A DNA stretch of 13,390 nt from Rhodospirillaceae bacterium (GTDB lineage: Bacteria > Pseudomonadota > Alphaproteobacteria > MPNO01 > UBA2964): contig PATI01000021.1 of the NCBI GenBank assembly GCA_002712335.1, forward strand, positions 40,863 to 54,252, written 5' to 3'. This document shows positions 6,835 to 13,390 of the stretch, in pieces (within the stretch, counting starts at the first letter, position 1; every line of letters begins with the position of its first letter). Both the position numbers and the translations under genes were made by a program. Below the pieces are notes generated by a model that saw only the letters and a program-made list of their open reading frames with translations, had not been told where the DNA came from and did not search any database.

Positions 6835-6850
6835 TTCCAAAATTTTGGAA
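6835..6850. other. 16-bp perfect palindrome upstream of the aldo/keto reductase
   Basis: TTCCAAAATTTTGGAA is an exact inverted repeat with no spacer, 49 bases before the reductase ATG, in a 190-base gap otherwise made of AT-rich DNA with no gene. Its place suits an operator for a dimeric regulator. There is no T-run, so it is not a terminator for the preceding dioxygenase. Confidence 0.4.
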
Positions 6851-6899
6851 ATACCTTTGATCAGTAATAATATTTAGAAAACTTTTATCGGATAAAATT

Positions 6900-7829
6900 A
6901 TGGAAACACGAAAAGTAGGAGGAAATAATGGTATTGATGTCACCCTAGTTGGACTTGGGTGCAATGCATTTGGACGAAGAATTGATCAAGAGGCGACCAC
7001 TAAAGTCATCAATGGAGCGCTAGATTCTGGAGTTACTTTCTTTGATACTGCAGAGGGGTACGGAAATGGACTTTCAGAAGAATACATCGGTAATTCGTTA
7101 AAAGGCAGGCGGCATCAAGTAATAATTGCCACCAAAGTTGGTTACAATATGTTGCATGTTGAGGATAAAGGAAGAGGTTCACGCGATAATATAAGAATAG
7201 CAATTGATCTAAGTTTAAAAAGACTGCAAACAGATTACGTGGATTTATATCAGCTTCATCGTCCAGATCCGACAACACCTATTGAGGAAACTCTGGCTAC
7301 TCTTGAAGAATTGAAAGATGAAGGAAAGATTAGACTATACGGTTGCTCCAATTTTTCTGACGCGCAACTTCTTGAGTCTGTTCGGATTGCTGGGAAATTT
7401 GGATATCAGGGTTTTGTAACAGCCCAGAATAAATGGAATGTTTTGCAGCGGGAAATAGAGACTAAATTACTCCCAATTTGTGTTAAAAATAACGTAAGTA
7501 TTCTACCTTATTATCCACTGGAAATGGGGTTGTTAACCGGAAAATATCGCCGTGATCAACTCGCACCTCCAAATAGTCGTCTCGATGGTGATGATAGGCT
7601 AAAAAGTATAAATTACGATATTTTAGAAGCATTAGAGGCATTCAGCAAATCTAGAGGTTATAGTCTACTCTCACTTGCAATCTCTTGGCTTGCTTCGAAA
7701 AATGAGACAGCTAGTGTGATAGCTGGTGCGACAAGATACGATCAATTAAAGCAAAATGCTGAAGCAGCTTCTTGGAAAATGACAATAGACGATCAGAGAG
7801 TAATAGATAAAATATTAGGCTCGGTATAG
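6900..7829 (+). CDS. Aldo/keto reductase
   Basis: A 309-residue (alpha/beta)8-barrel NADPH-dependent oxidoreductase that interconverts carbonyls and alcohols. The catalytic tetrad is visible as D49 (FFDTAEGYG), Y54, K79 (IATKVGY) and H120 (LYQLHRPDP). The family motif GCSNF follows near residue 155, and ITWLA-like ISWLASKNETASVIAGAT with the NAEAASW segment near the C-terminus forms the cofactor-binding end. The N-terminal VGGNNGIDVTLVGLGCNAFG is typical of the YdhF/Gpr-like branch. The ATG at 6900 starts immediately before that conserved segment, though no clear Shine-Dalgarno precedes it. It lies 190 bases after the dioxygenase on the same strand and converges with the flavin monooxygenase gene. 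The substrate is unknown; reduction of an aldehyde or ketone formed by the neighbouring oxygenases is only a guess. Confidence 0.93.
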   Translation: METRKVGGNNGIDVTLVGLGCNAFGRRIDQEATTKVINGALDSGVTFFDTAEGYGNGLSEEYIGNSLKGRRHQVIIATKVGYNMLHVEDKGRGSRDNIRIAIDLSLKRLQTDYVDLYQLHRPDPTTPIEETLATLEELKDEGKIRLYGCSNFSDAQLLESVRIAGKFGYQGFVTAQNKWNVLQREIETKLLPICVKNNVSILPYYPLEMGLLTGKYRRDQLAPPNSRLDGDDRLKSINYDILEALEAFSKSRGYSLLSLAISWLASKNETASVIAGATRYDQLKQNAEAASWKMTIDDQRVIDKILGSV

Positions 7830-7863
7830 AAATACTGCCACAAAAAAACTAAAATTTTAATAA

Positions 7864-7875
7864 CAGTCGCGACTG
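7864..7875. other. 12-bp perfect palindrome between convergent genes
   Basis: CAGTCGCGACTG is an exact palindrome in the 110-base gap between the convergent reductase and monooxygenase genes. Nearby, AACAGT (7862-7867) can also pair with ACTGTT (7897-7902), which runs into five T residues, a weak possible terminator for the reductase. CCAAA/TTTGG (7911-7925) is another short inverted repeat. None forms a convincing standard terminator. Confidence 0.3.
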
Positions 7876-7939
7876 CGAACTTATAAAAAATGTAACACTG
7901 TTTTTACTAACCAAATAAATTTTGGATATCAATTAAAGG

Positions 7940-9103
7940 TTATTCTGCAGCGGCGGCTGTCGGTGCCCCAATATGGCGCAGTTTGGGCATAACCTCCTCA
8001 GCAAACATTTGCATACTTTTTTTAGTTTGGTCATGGCGCAAGGTTGCAAACTGCCCCATGATTACCAAGTTACCGTAGCCCATCGCTGATTGATATTCTT
8101 CTAATTTTTCAACTACTGTAGAGGGACTGCCGCAAATAAACATACCATTTTCCATTAGCATCTCTATGCTCAAAAATTGTTCACGAAATTTCATCTTATT
8201 TTCCAGTATCATTTTATAGGAATTGATTGATGAATAACCTGGCGGCATTCGATACTCGGTTGGAGCTAGCACAAATTTGTTAAAAAAGTTCTGGATGTGA
8301 TCTCGGGCTTCCTCAATTGCTTTTTCGTCGGTCTCAGCAACATAAAGTGGCAGTGCCCAGCCCAGCTGTTCTGGTTGGCATTTGTAACCATACTCCTCGC
8401 ATTTGTCGGAGTAAGCATTCATATTGCGGATAACGTTTTTTACAGGACTAAACGTCATTAGCATCGTATATTTTCGATCCGGGTGGGATGCCCAGTCCTT
8501 TGTTTCTGCAGAACCCTGTGAAGGAATCCAAATAGGAGGATGAGGTTCCTGATAGGGGCGCGGCCACATATTCACATATTGAAATCGATAATGTTTTCCT
8601 TCAAAGGCTGTCGGCCCAGGCTGCGTCCATGCCTGAAGTATCAGGTCATGGGCTTCGTGGAAGCGCTCAAGTGAGTTGGCGGGATTAACCATATATGAAT
8701 GATATTCACAGCCAATACCTCGAACGAAACCAGCTATTAAACGTCCACCGGTGACATTATCAATCATTGAATATTCTTCGGCGATAGAAAGGGGGTTTTC
8801 TGTCAAAGGTAAGGCGCGACCAAGAATACAAATTTTTGAATTTTCGGTACGTCTTGAAAGTGCCCCGGCGAGCAAACTTGGTTGAGGCATTATACCATAA
8901 GCAGTTTGATGGTGTTCGTTGACACAAATACCGTCAAATCCAAGTTCATCAGCGTATTCCAGCTCATCAAGATAGCGATTATAGAGCTTATGACCCTCCT
9001 TGGGGTCGTAATTACTATTAGAGAAATTAATCCATGCGGTATCTTGAATAGCCTCGAGGTCAACAGAGCTGTAGGGCATTAGATGAAAAAAAGAAAATCG
9101 CAT
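7940..9103 (-). CDS. LLM-class (luciferase-like) flavin-dependent monooxygenase
   Basis: The 387-residue protein is a bacterial luciferase-like monooxygenase with a TIM-barrel fold that uses reduced FMN (usually from a separate reductase) or F420 to insert oxygen into substrates. Family signs in order: MRFSFFHLMPY at the N-terminus, YADELGFDGICVNEHHQ (about 50-66), LGRALPLTENPLSIAEEYSMID, then the hallmark TGGRLIAGFVRGIG (about 118-131), PPIWIPSQGS near 190-200, and ICGSPSTVVEKLEEY close to the C-terminus. Length is normal. The ATG at 9103 has a weak AAGAG upstream and the conserved start follows at once. It is the second gene after the alpha/beta hydrolase, 29 bases apart, so they form an operon. 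The HpaC-like reductase at 1426 could feed it FMNH2 but is not adjacent. The substrate is unknown; alkane, ketone (Baeyer-Villiger) and heterocycle oxidations all occur in this family. Confidence 0.92.
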   Translation of the reverse strand: MRFSFFHLMPYSSVDLEAIQDTAWINFSNSNYDPKEGHKLYNRYLDELEYADELGFDGICVNEHHQTAYGIMPQPSLLAGALSRRTENSKICILGRALPLTENPLSIAEEYSMIDNVTGGRLIAGFVRGIGCEYHSYMVNPANSLERFHEAHDLILQAWTQPGPTAFEGKHYRFQYVNMWPRPYQEPHPPIWIPSQGSAETKDWASHPDRKYTMLMTFSPVKNVIRNMNAYSDKCEEYGYKCQPEQLGWALPLYVAETDEKAIEEARDHIQNFFNKFVLAPTEYRMPPGYSSINSYKMILENKMKFREQFLSIEMLMENGMFICGSPSTVVEKLEEYQSAMGYGNLVIMGQFATLRHDQTKKSMQMFAEEVMPKLRHIGAPTAAAAE

Positions 9104-9132
9104 TGTTCTGCTCTTTTGGTTAAATCATAGGT

Positions 9133-9918
9133 TCAATTCTTGGAGGTTAAGGTGTCCATCGCTTCGAGAAATTCCTGCGTTTTCTCCTGATGAGGTAAAT
9201 GGCCGCATTTAGTGATAATATGTAGCTCTGAATTTGGTATTGATTCCTTAAAAGCTCCGCCATATTCGAGTGGAAAAATATTATCGTTTTCACCCCAAAT
9301 TATCATAGTAGGCACCTTAATTCTATGTAACCACTTTTTCAAATCAGGATTATGAAATCTTGGGTTCCATGACAGCTTTCCGGTAGTGAAATAGTTTTTA
9401 AGTTGTATATCTTTTTGTGCCTCGGTCATCTGTTGGCTTGCGGCAATGCGTTGAGTGGCTAAATTTTGATCATAAAACATCTTTTTAGCCGTTTCTTCAT
9501 TGCTCCACATAAATATATCGCCCATCGGTACGCCGACGACGTTTAATCCTGCAGCAGAAACTAAAGTGAGTGTTTTTATGTTTTCAATTGAACGGATCGC
9601 TATTTCACTTGCAATCCATCCGCCCAATGAATTACCAACTAGATGTATGTTTTGTAATTTTAGTGCCTTAATGAAATCTAAATAAAAGAAAGCTAAGTCG
9701 GAAACGCTATCCAGCCAATCCGGATTTCCTGAGCCTCCAAAACCGGGATGGCTTGGTGCGACCACCTCATAGCTTTGGGCCATTTCATCAAGATATGGCG
9801 CCCAGCTAGTAATACCACCTGCACCATGAAGAAATAGCAACGTAGGCCCGCTGCCGCCTCGCCAAATTTCTGTTTTACATCCATTTATTTCAATAAAATC
9901 AGCCTTTTTATCGGCCAT
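9133..9918 (-). CDS. Alpha/beta-fold hydrolase
   Basis: The 261-residue protein is a serine hydrolase resembling the MhpC/BphD ring-fission-product hydrolases and related esterases. The oxyanion-hole segment FLHGAGG is at 29-35. The nucleophile is S97 in VGNSLGGW (94-101), the acid D212 in WGENDNIFP, and the base H240 in KCGHLPHQE. APSHPGFGGSG (54-64) is the usual loop after strand 4. The start is well supported: AAAGGAGAGG (9934-9925) lies six bases before the ATG at 9918. It leads an operon with the flavin monooxygenase and is divergent from the bicupin gene. An ester or lactone produced by the monooxygenase, or a ring-cleavage product, are plausible substrates; the sequence does not decide between C-C and ester hydrolysis. 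Confidence 0.93.
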   Translation of the reverse strand: MADKKADFIEINGCKTEIWRGGSGPTLLFLHGAGGITSWAPYLDEMAQSYEVVAPSHPGFGGSGNPDWLDSVSDLAFFYLDFIKALKLQNIHLVGNSLGGWIASEIAIRSIENIKTLTLVSAAGLNVVGVPMGDIFMWSNEETAKKMFYDQNLATQRIAASQQMTEAQKDIQLKNYFTTGKLSWNPRFHNPDLKKWLHRIKVPTMIIWGENDNIFPLEYGGAFKESIPNSELHIITKCGHLPHQEKTQEFLEAMDTLTSKN

Positions 9919-10046
9919 TATTTTCCTCTCCTTTAAGTTTTAGGGAATTAATGCCCAAAACGGATTTGTTATTATGATTTAACCGGATAATATAGAGGAC
10001 AGCAAGCACCACCGTGCAGGAAGTAAAAGGCATAAAGGAGCACTTA
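9919..10046. promoter_or_regulatory. Shared divergent promoter region of hydrolase and bicupin genes
   Basis: This 128-base gap separates two divergent genes, each with a strong ribosome binding site: AAAGGAGAGG at 9934-9925 on the minus strand and AAGGAG at 10035-10040 on the plus strand. In the middle, TATTAT (9970-9975) and ATAATA (9987-9992) are inverted repeats with an 11-base spacer, which could be a regulator site or chance in AT-rich DNA. GATAATAT near 9986-9993 may be part of a plus-strand -10 box. No regulator gene lies in the cluster. Confidence 0.35.
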
Positions 10047-11168
10047 ATGGATACCCTCGAGCAAGAGCTTAGGTCGACCGAAGGAGATAAGCCCTTTTTA
10101 TCTGACCCATTCCTAGATTGGGCTGAGCGAGAGGGAATACCAATCACTGAGGATTTTGGCATTCATTTGCCGGATGTTGAAGTAAAACCATGGAGTCGTT
10201 TTGGATGTAAAGGAGGACTGGCACATCTAAAGGGTCGTGGTGACTGGTTATCAGTTATGGTTTTAGAACTTGCGCCGGGCGAATCAACAGCGCAACAACA
10301 GCACATGTTTGAAGAGGTAGTTTATTGTCTTTCGGGTCAGGGTAGTACGCAAGTTGAAACCGCGGATGGCACTAAACACAGTTTTGAATGGGGAAAAGGT
10401 AGCTTATTTGCTCTTCCCCTCAATGCTAAGTATCAACATTTTAATGGGTCAGGTCAGGAAACAGCTCGTCTTTCATCTACAAACAATATGCCAATGATCA
10501 TGAATGTCTTTCACGATGATAAGTTTGTATTTGAGAATCCTTTCCGTTTTCCTGCACGAGAAGGAACAGCGGATTACTATGCAGGCGAAGGGACTTTTAT
10601 ACCCAAACGTCCTGGACGTCACATGTGGGAAACCAATTTTATTCCTGATCTTCAAACCTTTGAATTGCAAAAATGGGAAGCTCGTGGAGCTGGTGGCTCA
10701 AATATGATGTTTGTATTAGCAGATGGCGCAATGCATGCACATATGTCAGAGATGCCAGTAGGTACTTATAAAAAAGGGCATCGGCATGGCGCAGATTTCC
10801 ATGTAATGTGTGTCACAGGACACGGCTATTCACTTCTTTGGTATGAAGGTGATGAAGAGATAACCAGAGTTGACTGGAGCCATGGTACGGTATTTGCACC
10901 ACCTGATATGATGTTTCACCAACATTTTAATGCCTCCGCAACACCAACTCGATATCTTGCTATCGCATGCGGTGGGTTACGTTATCCATTAATGGAAGAA
11001 AAGAAGCGGATCTTTTTAGGTATGGATGTTGATGTCAATAAGGGCGGTGCTCAAATAGAATATGAGAATCAGGATCCTCGTATTCATGAAATGTTTCTTG
11101 AAGCTATGGAAAAGGCTGGTGCCAAGTCTGGAATGGGCGGTTTTATTGACGAATCACAATTTCGATAA
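10047..11168 (+). CDS. Two-domain cupin protein (bicupin), possible dioxygenase
   Basis: From the ATG at 10047 (AAGGAG six bases upstream) the protein has 373 residues; an in-frame GTG at 10014 is a poorer alternative. Two cupin barrels are visible. Cupin 1 (about 68-145) has LELAPGESTAQQQHMFEEVVY, with Q84, H86, E90 and later H131 (YQHFN), so one histidine of the usual HxH is replaced. Cupin 2 (about 220-310) has GTYKKGHRHGADFHVM with H245, H247 and H252, the last where most cupins have Glu, then H291 and N295 in FHQHFN. Bicupins of this size include gentisate and hydroxynaphthoate dioxygenases, which bind Fe(II) by three histidines, so ring cleavage is conceivable, but I do not recognise a characterised family. 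Neighbours (hydrolase, flavin monooxygenase, thiolase) suggest catabolism. A non-enzymatic or isomerase role remains possible. Confidence 0.85.
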   Translation: MDTLEQELRSTEGDKPFLSDPFLDWAEREGIPITEDFGIHLPDVEVKPWSRFGCKGGLAHLKGRGDWLSVMVLELAPGESTAQQQHMFEEVVYCLSGQGSTQVETADGTKHSFEWGKGSLFALPLNAKYQHFNGSGQETARLSSTNNMPMIMNVFHDDKFVFENPFRFPAREGTADYYAGEGTFIPKRPGRHMWETNFIPDLQTFELQKWEARGAGGSNMMFVLADGAMHAHMSEMPVGTYKKGHRHGADFHVMCVTGHGYSLLWYEGDEEITRVDWSHGTVFAPPDMMFHQHFNASATPTRYLAIACGGLRYPLMEEKKRIFLGMDVDVNKGGAQIEYENQDPRIHEMFLEAMEKAGAKSGMGGFIDESQFR

Positions 11169-11179
11169 ATATGTATCCG

Positions 11180-12376
11180 CTATGCGGCCTCAAATAATGC
11201 AGCGATACCCTGGCCACCACCAACGCACATCGTTTCGAGCCCATATTTTCCGTTTCTGCGTTTAAGTTCGTGGAGTAACGAGGTCATTATGCGTATGCCC
11301 GTTGCACCGATGGGATGTCCGAGAGATATCCCTGAGCCATTGATATTTAATCGGTTAGGGTCGTTCCACTCTAAGCCTTTCAAACATGCCAGAACCTGAC
11401 AGGCGAATGCTTCATTAAGCTCCACGAGATCCATATTATCTATTGATAAATCGGATTTAGAAAAAAGTTTCTTAACGGCTCCGACAGGACCGATCCCCAT
11501 CATGCTAGGGTGGCAACCAACTGCACTCCAGCCAGCTAAATATCCTATTGGTTCAAGATTAAAGCTCTCTAATAGATCTTCTGATACAACAAGGCAGGCA
11601 GCCGCAGCATCATTTTGCTGGCTCGCATTACCAGCGGTTACTGTACCATTTTTCATGATCGGACGTAATCTCGCTAGTTTTTCCATGTCAACGTCGGGCC
11701 GTACTCCTTCATCTTTATCAAATATGATATCTTCAGCACGTCGTTGTGAAACGGTAATTGGGACGATTTCCTCCTCAAAAATTCCATTCTTCCATGCAGC
11801 GGCCGCTCTTTTTTGACTCCGCATTGCATATTCGTCTGCCTCCTCTCGGGAAATTTGATATTCGGTAGCTAAATTCTCAGCTGTTTCTATCATCCCAGAA
11901 ATTTCGCCGAAACGTTCCACCGGTTGCGATCTTTCTCGTCCGCGATCTAGACGGTCATGCAATTTGACCGAGCCAGCCCGCTTTCCCCATCTCATGTCGG
12001 TCGTATAGAATTCAACATTGCTCATACTTTCTACACCGCCTGCAATGACAACGTCCGCTGCACCTGTCTGAATCATCATTGAAGCGGTTATTACAGATTG
12101 CAGACCTCCACCGCAACGTCGGTCAATTTGCATACCTGCAGTTTCTATTGGTAAGCCAGCCTGAAGAGCAGCCCATCGACCGATACAGGGTGTTTCACCA
12201 CTAGCATAAGATTGAGCGAAGATTACTTCTTCAATTTTTTCAGGGTTGATGTCGGTTTTATCGAGTATTGCCTTGATGACGACAGCAGACATCTCTTCGA
12301 CTGAAACTGATTTAAGTGTACCCCCAAAGGTTCCAACGGGTGTTCGAACAGGACTAACAATTGCGGCACGTCTCAT
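11180..12376 (-). CDS. Thiolase (acetyl-CoA C-acyltransferase / acetyltransferase)
   Basis: A 398-residue thiolase of the FadA/AtoB/PhaA type, which cleaves 3-oxoacyl-CoA with CoA or condenses two acyl-CoAs. The nucleophile is C88 in DRRCGGGLQSV, followed by VIAGGVESMSN (110-120) and NGTVTAGNASQQNDAAAA. NEAFA, H354 in LGHPIGATG and C384 in CVGGGQG complete the catalytic set. The residue two after C88 is Gly where many thiolases have Ser. Length is full. The ATG at 12376 follows a purine-rich AGGGGGAAGG about 8 bases upstream. Its stop lies 11 bases from that of the convergent bicupin gene, and a small CCGC/GCGG hairpin (11177-11187) spans the stop. Direction and chain length cannot be read; a degradative role fits the surrounding oxygenases. 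Confidence 0.94.
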   Translation of the reverse strand: MRRAAIVSPVRTPVGTFGGTLKSVSVEEMSAVVIKAILDKTDINPEKIEEVIFAQSYASGETPCIGRWAALQAGLPIETAGMQIDRRCGGGLQSVITASMMIQTGAADVVIAGGVESMSNVEFYTTDMRWGKRAGSVKLHDRLDRGRERSQPVERFGEISGMIETAENLATEYQISREEADEYAMRSQKRAAAAWKNGIFEEEIVPITVSQRRAEDIIFDKDEGVRPDVDMEKLARLRPIMKNGTVTAGNASQQNDAAAACLVVSEDLLESFNLEPIGYLAGWSAVGCHPSMMGIGPVGAVKKLFSKSDLSIDNMDLVELNEAFACQVLACLKGLEWNDPNRLNINGSGISLGHPIGATGIRIMTSLLHELKRRNGKYGLETMCVGGGQGIAALFEAA

Positions 12377-12607
12377 TTAAAAACCTTCCCCCTATCTTTC
12401 TATTTATCTGCTGTATTTACATATAGACCTAATTTTTTGATTTCGGTACCCTTTAAGTTTAGAGAATCCAGTAAAAATTTTTCATCGTTCCCCAGATTAA
12501 ATTTTTGTTATAAAGTTTCGTCATATTTTTTGGTTAATATTGGTCAGTTTTAAGTTAGTTAAAAAAGAACTGGTTACTTATTTTGACAAAGAGATAGAGA
12601 CTACTGA
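12377..12607. promoter_or_regulatory. Divergent intergenic region between thiolase and second dioxygenase
   Basis: This 231-base, very AT-rich gap should hold promoters for both divergent genes. TTGACA (12583-12588) looks like a perfect -35 box, but a -10 at normal spacing would fall on the dioxygenase ATG, so it cannot serve the annotated start. CAGTT and AACTG around 12545-12572 form a loose inverted repeat. No gene, terminator or RNA was recognised. Confidence 0.3.
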
Positions 12608-13390
12608 ATGCAGATTAAGAAACTTTCCAATACGTTTGGCGCCGAAATCATTGACGTTAATATCCCCGATTTAACGGATAGAGGTGATTTGGATTCAATA
12701 ATGGAAGCCTTTCTAGCCTATCAGGTAATTGTTATCCGCAATCAAAAACTTAGCCCTGTAGAGCAGAAAAAATTTAGTGAAGAATTTGGCGATTTGGATA
12801 TTCATATATCTAGTAAAAACAAACATAAAGATCATCCGGAATTATTAATTCTTTCTAATAAAAAATTTAATGGGGAGTGGGTCGGTGCGACCAATGCGGG
12901 TGACGAGTGGCATACTGATACCCAATACATGCCTATTCCAAGTAAGTGTACAATGTTACATGCACTCGAAGTTCCGGAAGAAGGAGGAGAAACAGCATTT
13001 ATCAATACCTATGCTGCCTTTGAAGCTTTGCCAGTTTCTACTCAAAATAAAATTAGAGACTTAAAAGGAGTAAACTCTTGGAACCGATTGAAGAACCCAA
13101 GGGTAAAAATTCCCAAACAGCACGGTGATGGCAAGTCTGTTTATGACATTGGTCATCCAGACGTTATACATCCCATCGTGCGGTCCCATCCAGAAACCGG
13201 GCGGGCAGCTCTTTATGTTTCGCCGCGTCATACCCTTTTTGTAAAAGGGATGCCTGCGAAGGAATCTGAAGAGCTTTTGCAGGAACTTTTCTCAGTTCAG
13301 CAAAATCCGGAAATCATTTATATCCACAAGTGGAGATTAGGGGATGTTCTAATATGGGATAATCGTTGCACCCTCCATAAAGGTATGGGT
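12608..13390 (+). CDS. TauD/TfdA-family Fe(II)/2-oxoglutarate-dependent dioxygenase (partial, cut by right edge)
   Basis: The frame is open from the ATG at 12608 to the window end, giving 261 residues without a stop. The C-terminal part with the 2-oxoglutarate-binding arginines is outside. It starts with IKKLSNTFGAEIIDVNIPDL, the usual N-terminal block. Iron ligands are H102 and D104 (DEWHTDTQYM) and H257 (WDNRCTLHKG), and HPIVRSHPETGRAALYVS is the family hallmark. It shares this block and WDNRC with the dioxygenase at 5879, so the two are paralogs, but they differ widely elsewhere and probably act on different substrates. The Shine-Dalgarno is weak (GAGA about 10 bases upstream). It is divergent from the thiolase gene and stands at the far side of the catabolic-looking cluster. 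The substrate is unknown. Confidence 0.9.
   Translation, partial: MQIKKLSNTFGAEIIDVNIPDLTDRGDLDSIMEAFLAYQVIVIRNQKLSPVEQKKFSEEFGDLDIHISSKNKHKDHPELLILSNKKFNGEWVGATNAGDEWHTDTQYMPIPSKCTMLHALEVPEEGGETAFINTYAAFEALPVSTQNKIRDLKGVNSWNRLKNPRVKIPKQHGDGKSVYDIGHPDVIHPIVRSHPETGRAALYVSPRHTLFVKGMPAKESEELLQELFSVQQNPEIIYIHKWRLGDVLIWDNRCTLHKGMG

Noticed and set aside
7911..7925. CCAAA/TTTGG stem as terminator of the monooxygenase gene
   Set aside because: Short AT-rich stem with no T-run on the minus strand.
9908..10162. Minus-strand frame spanning the hydrolase/bicupin promoter gap
   Set aside because: It overlaps the starts of both divergent genes and their strong ribosome binding sites; no conserved content.
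11177..11187. CCGC-TAT-GCGG hairpin between bicupin and thiolase ends
   Set aside because: Only four pairs and no T-run in either direction; it overlaps the thiolase stop codon and is likely chance.
12459..12485. Eight-codon minus-strand frame (MKNFYWIL) upstream of the thiolase, preceded by GGGGAACG
   Set aside because: It ends more than 80 bases before the thiolase, the purine stretch is poorly spaced and nothing supports a leader role.
12583..12588. Consensus -35 box TTGACA before the second dioxygenase
   Set aside because: A -10 box at normal spacing would overlap the ATG, so it cannot drive the annotated start unless the true start is downstream, which family alignment argues against.
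1..13390. tRNA, rRNA, CRISPR, insertion sequence, prophage or defence genes
   Set aside because: All sizeable frames match metabolic or transport families; gaps are short and show no cloverleaf, spaced repeat array or transposase remnant by eye.

Overview
The window looks like a chromosomal segment from an alphaproteobacterium, probably a free-living aquatic or marine one. Grounds: AT-rich base composition with very AT-rich intergenic DNA; a SAM-II riboswitch (mainly an alphaproteobacterial class) in front of metY; a bpt-type aminoacyl-transferase close to a magnesium-type hemB; and many flavin- and iron-dependent oxygenase genes. The lineage is inferred from gene content, not from a marker gene. 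No tRNA, rRNA, CRISPR array, transposase or phage gene was seen. Coding density is high, and no stretch above about 230 bases lacks a gene.

Left part (1-5802), housekeeping: bpt (N-end rule, minus strand); then a PaaI-like thioesterase and a HpaC-like flavin reductase (plus strand); then a minus-strand pair, metY (O-acetylhomoserine sulfhydrylase) followed four bases later by hemB (porphobilinogen synthase). The metY leader carries a SAM-II aptamer at about 4301-4357, directly followed by an intrinsic terminator at 4270-4299. This suggests transcription attenuation that would also reach hemB. A major facilitator transporter (minus) comes next.

Right part (5879-13390), catabolic-looking: a TauD/TfdA-type Fe(II)/2-oxoglutarate dioxygenase and an aldo/keto reductase (plus); a luciferase-like flavin monooxygenase and an alpha/beta hydrolase (minus, one operon); a two-domain cupin protein (plus, divergent from the hydrolase); a thiolase (minus); and a second TauD/TfdA dioxygenase (plus) cut by the right edge. 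Hydroxylation, flavin-dependent oxygenation, possible cupin-type oxidative cleavage, hydrolysis and thiolysis would fit stepwise breakdown of an organic compound taken up or exported by the neighbouring transporter. The substrate cannot be read from the sequence, and the CoA ligase and beta-oxidation partners are not in the window.

Points most worth a second look: the SAM-II/terminator switch and its possible reach to hemB; the bicupin, with an incomplete first metal site and a histidine replacing the usual glutamate in the second; the dioxygenase-flanked gene cluster; a six-codon leader frame overlapping the flavin reductase start; and several perfect palindromes or repeats beside promoters.
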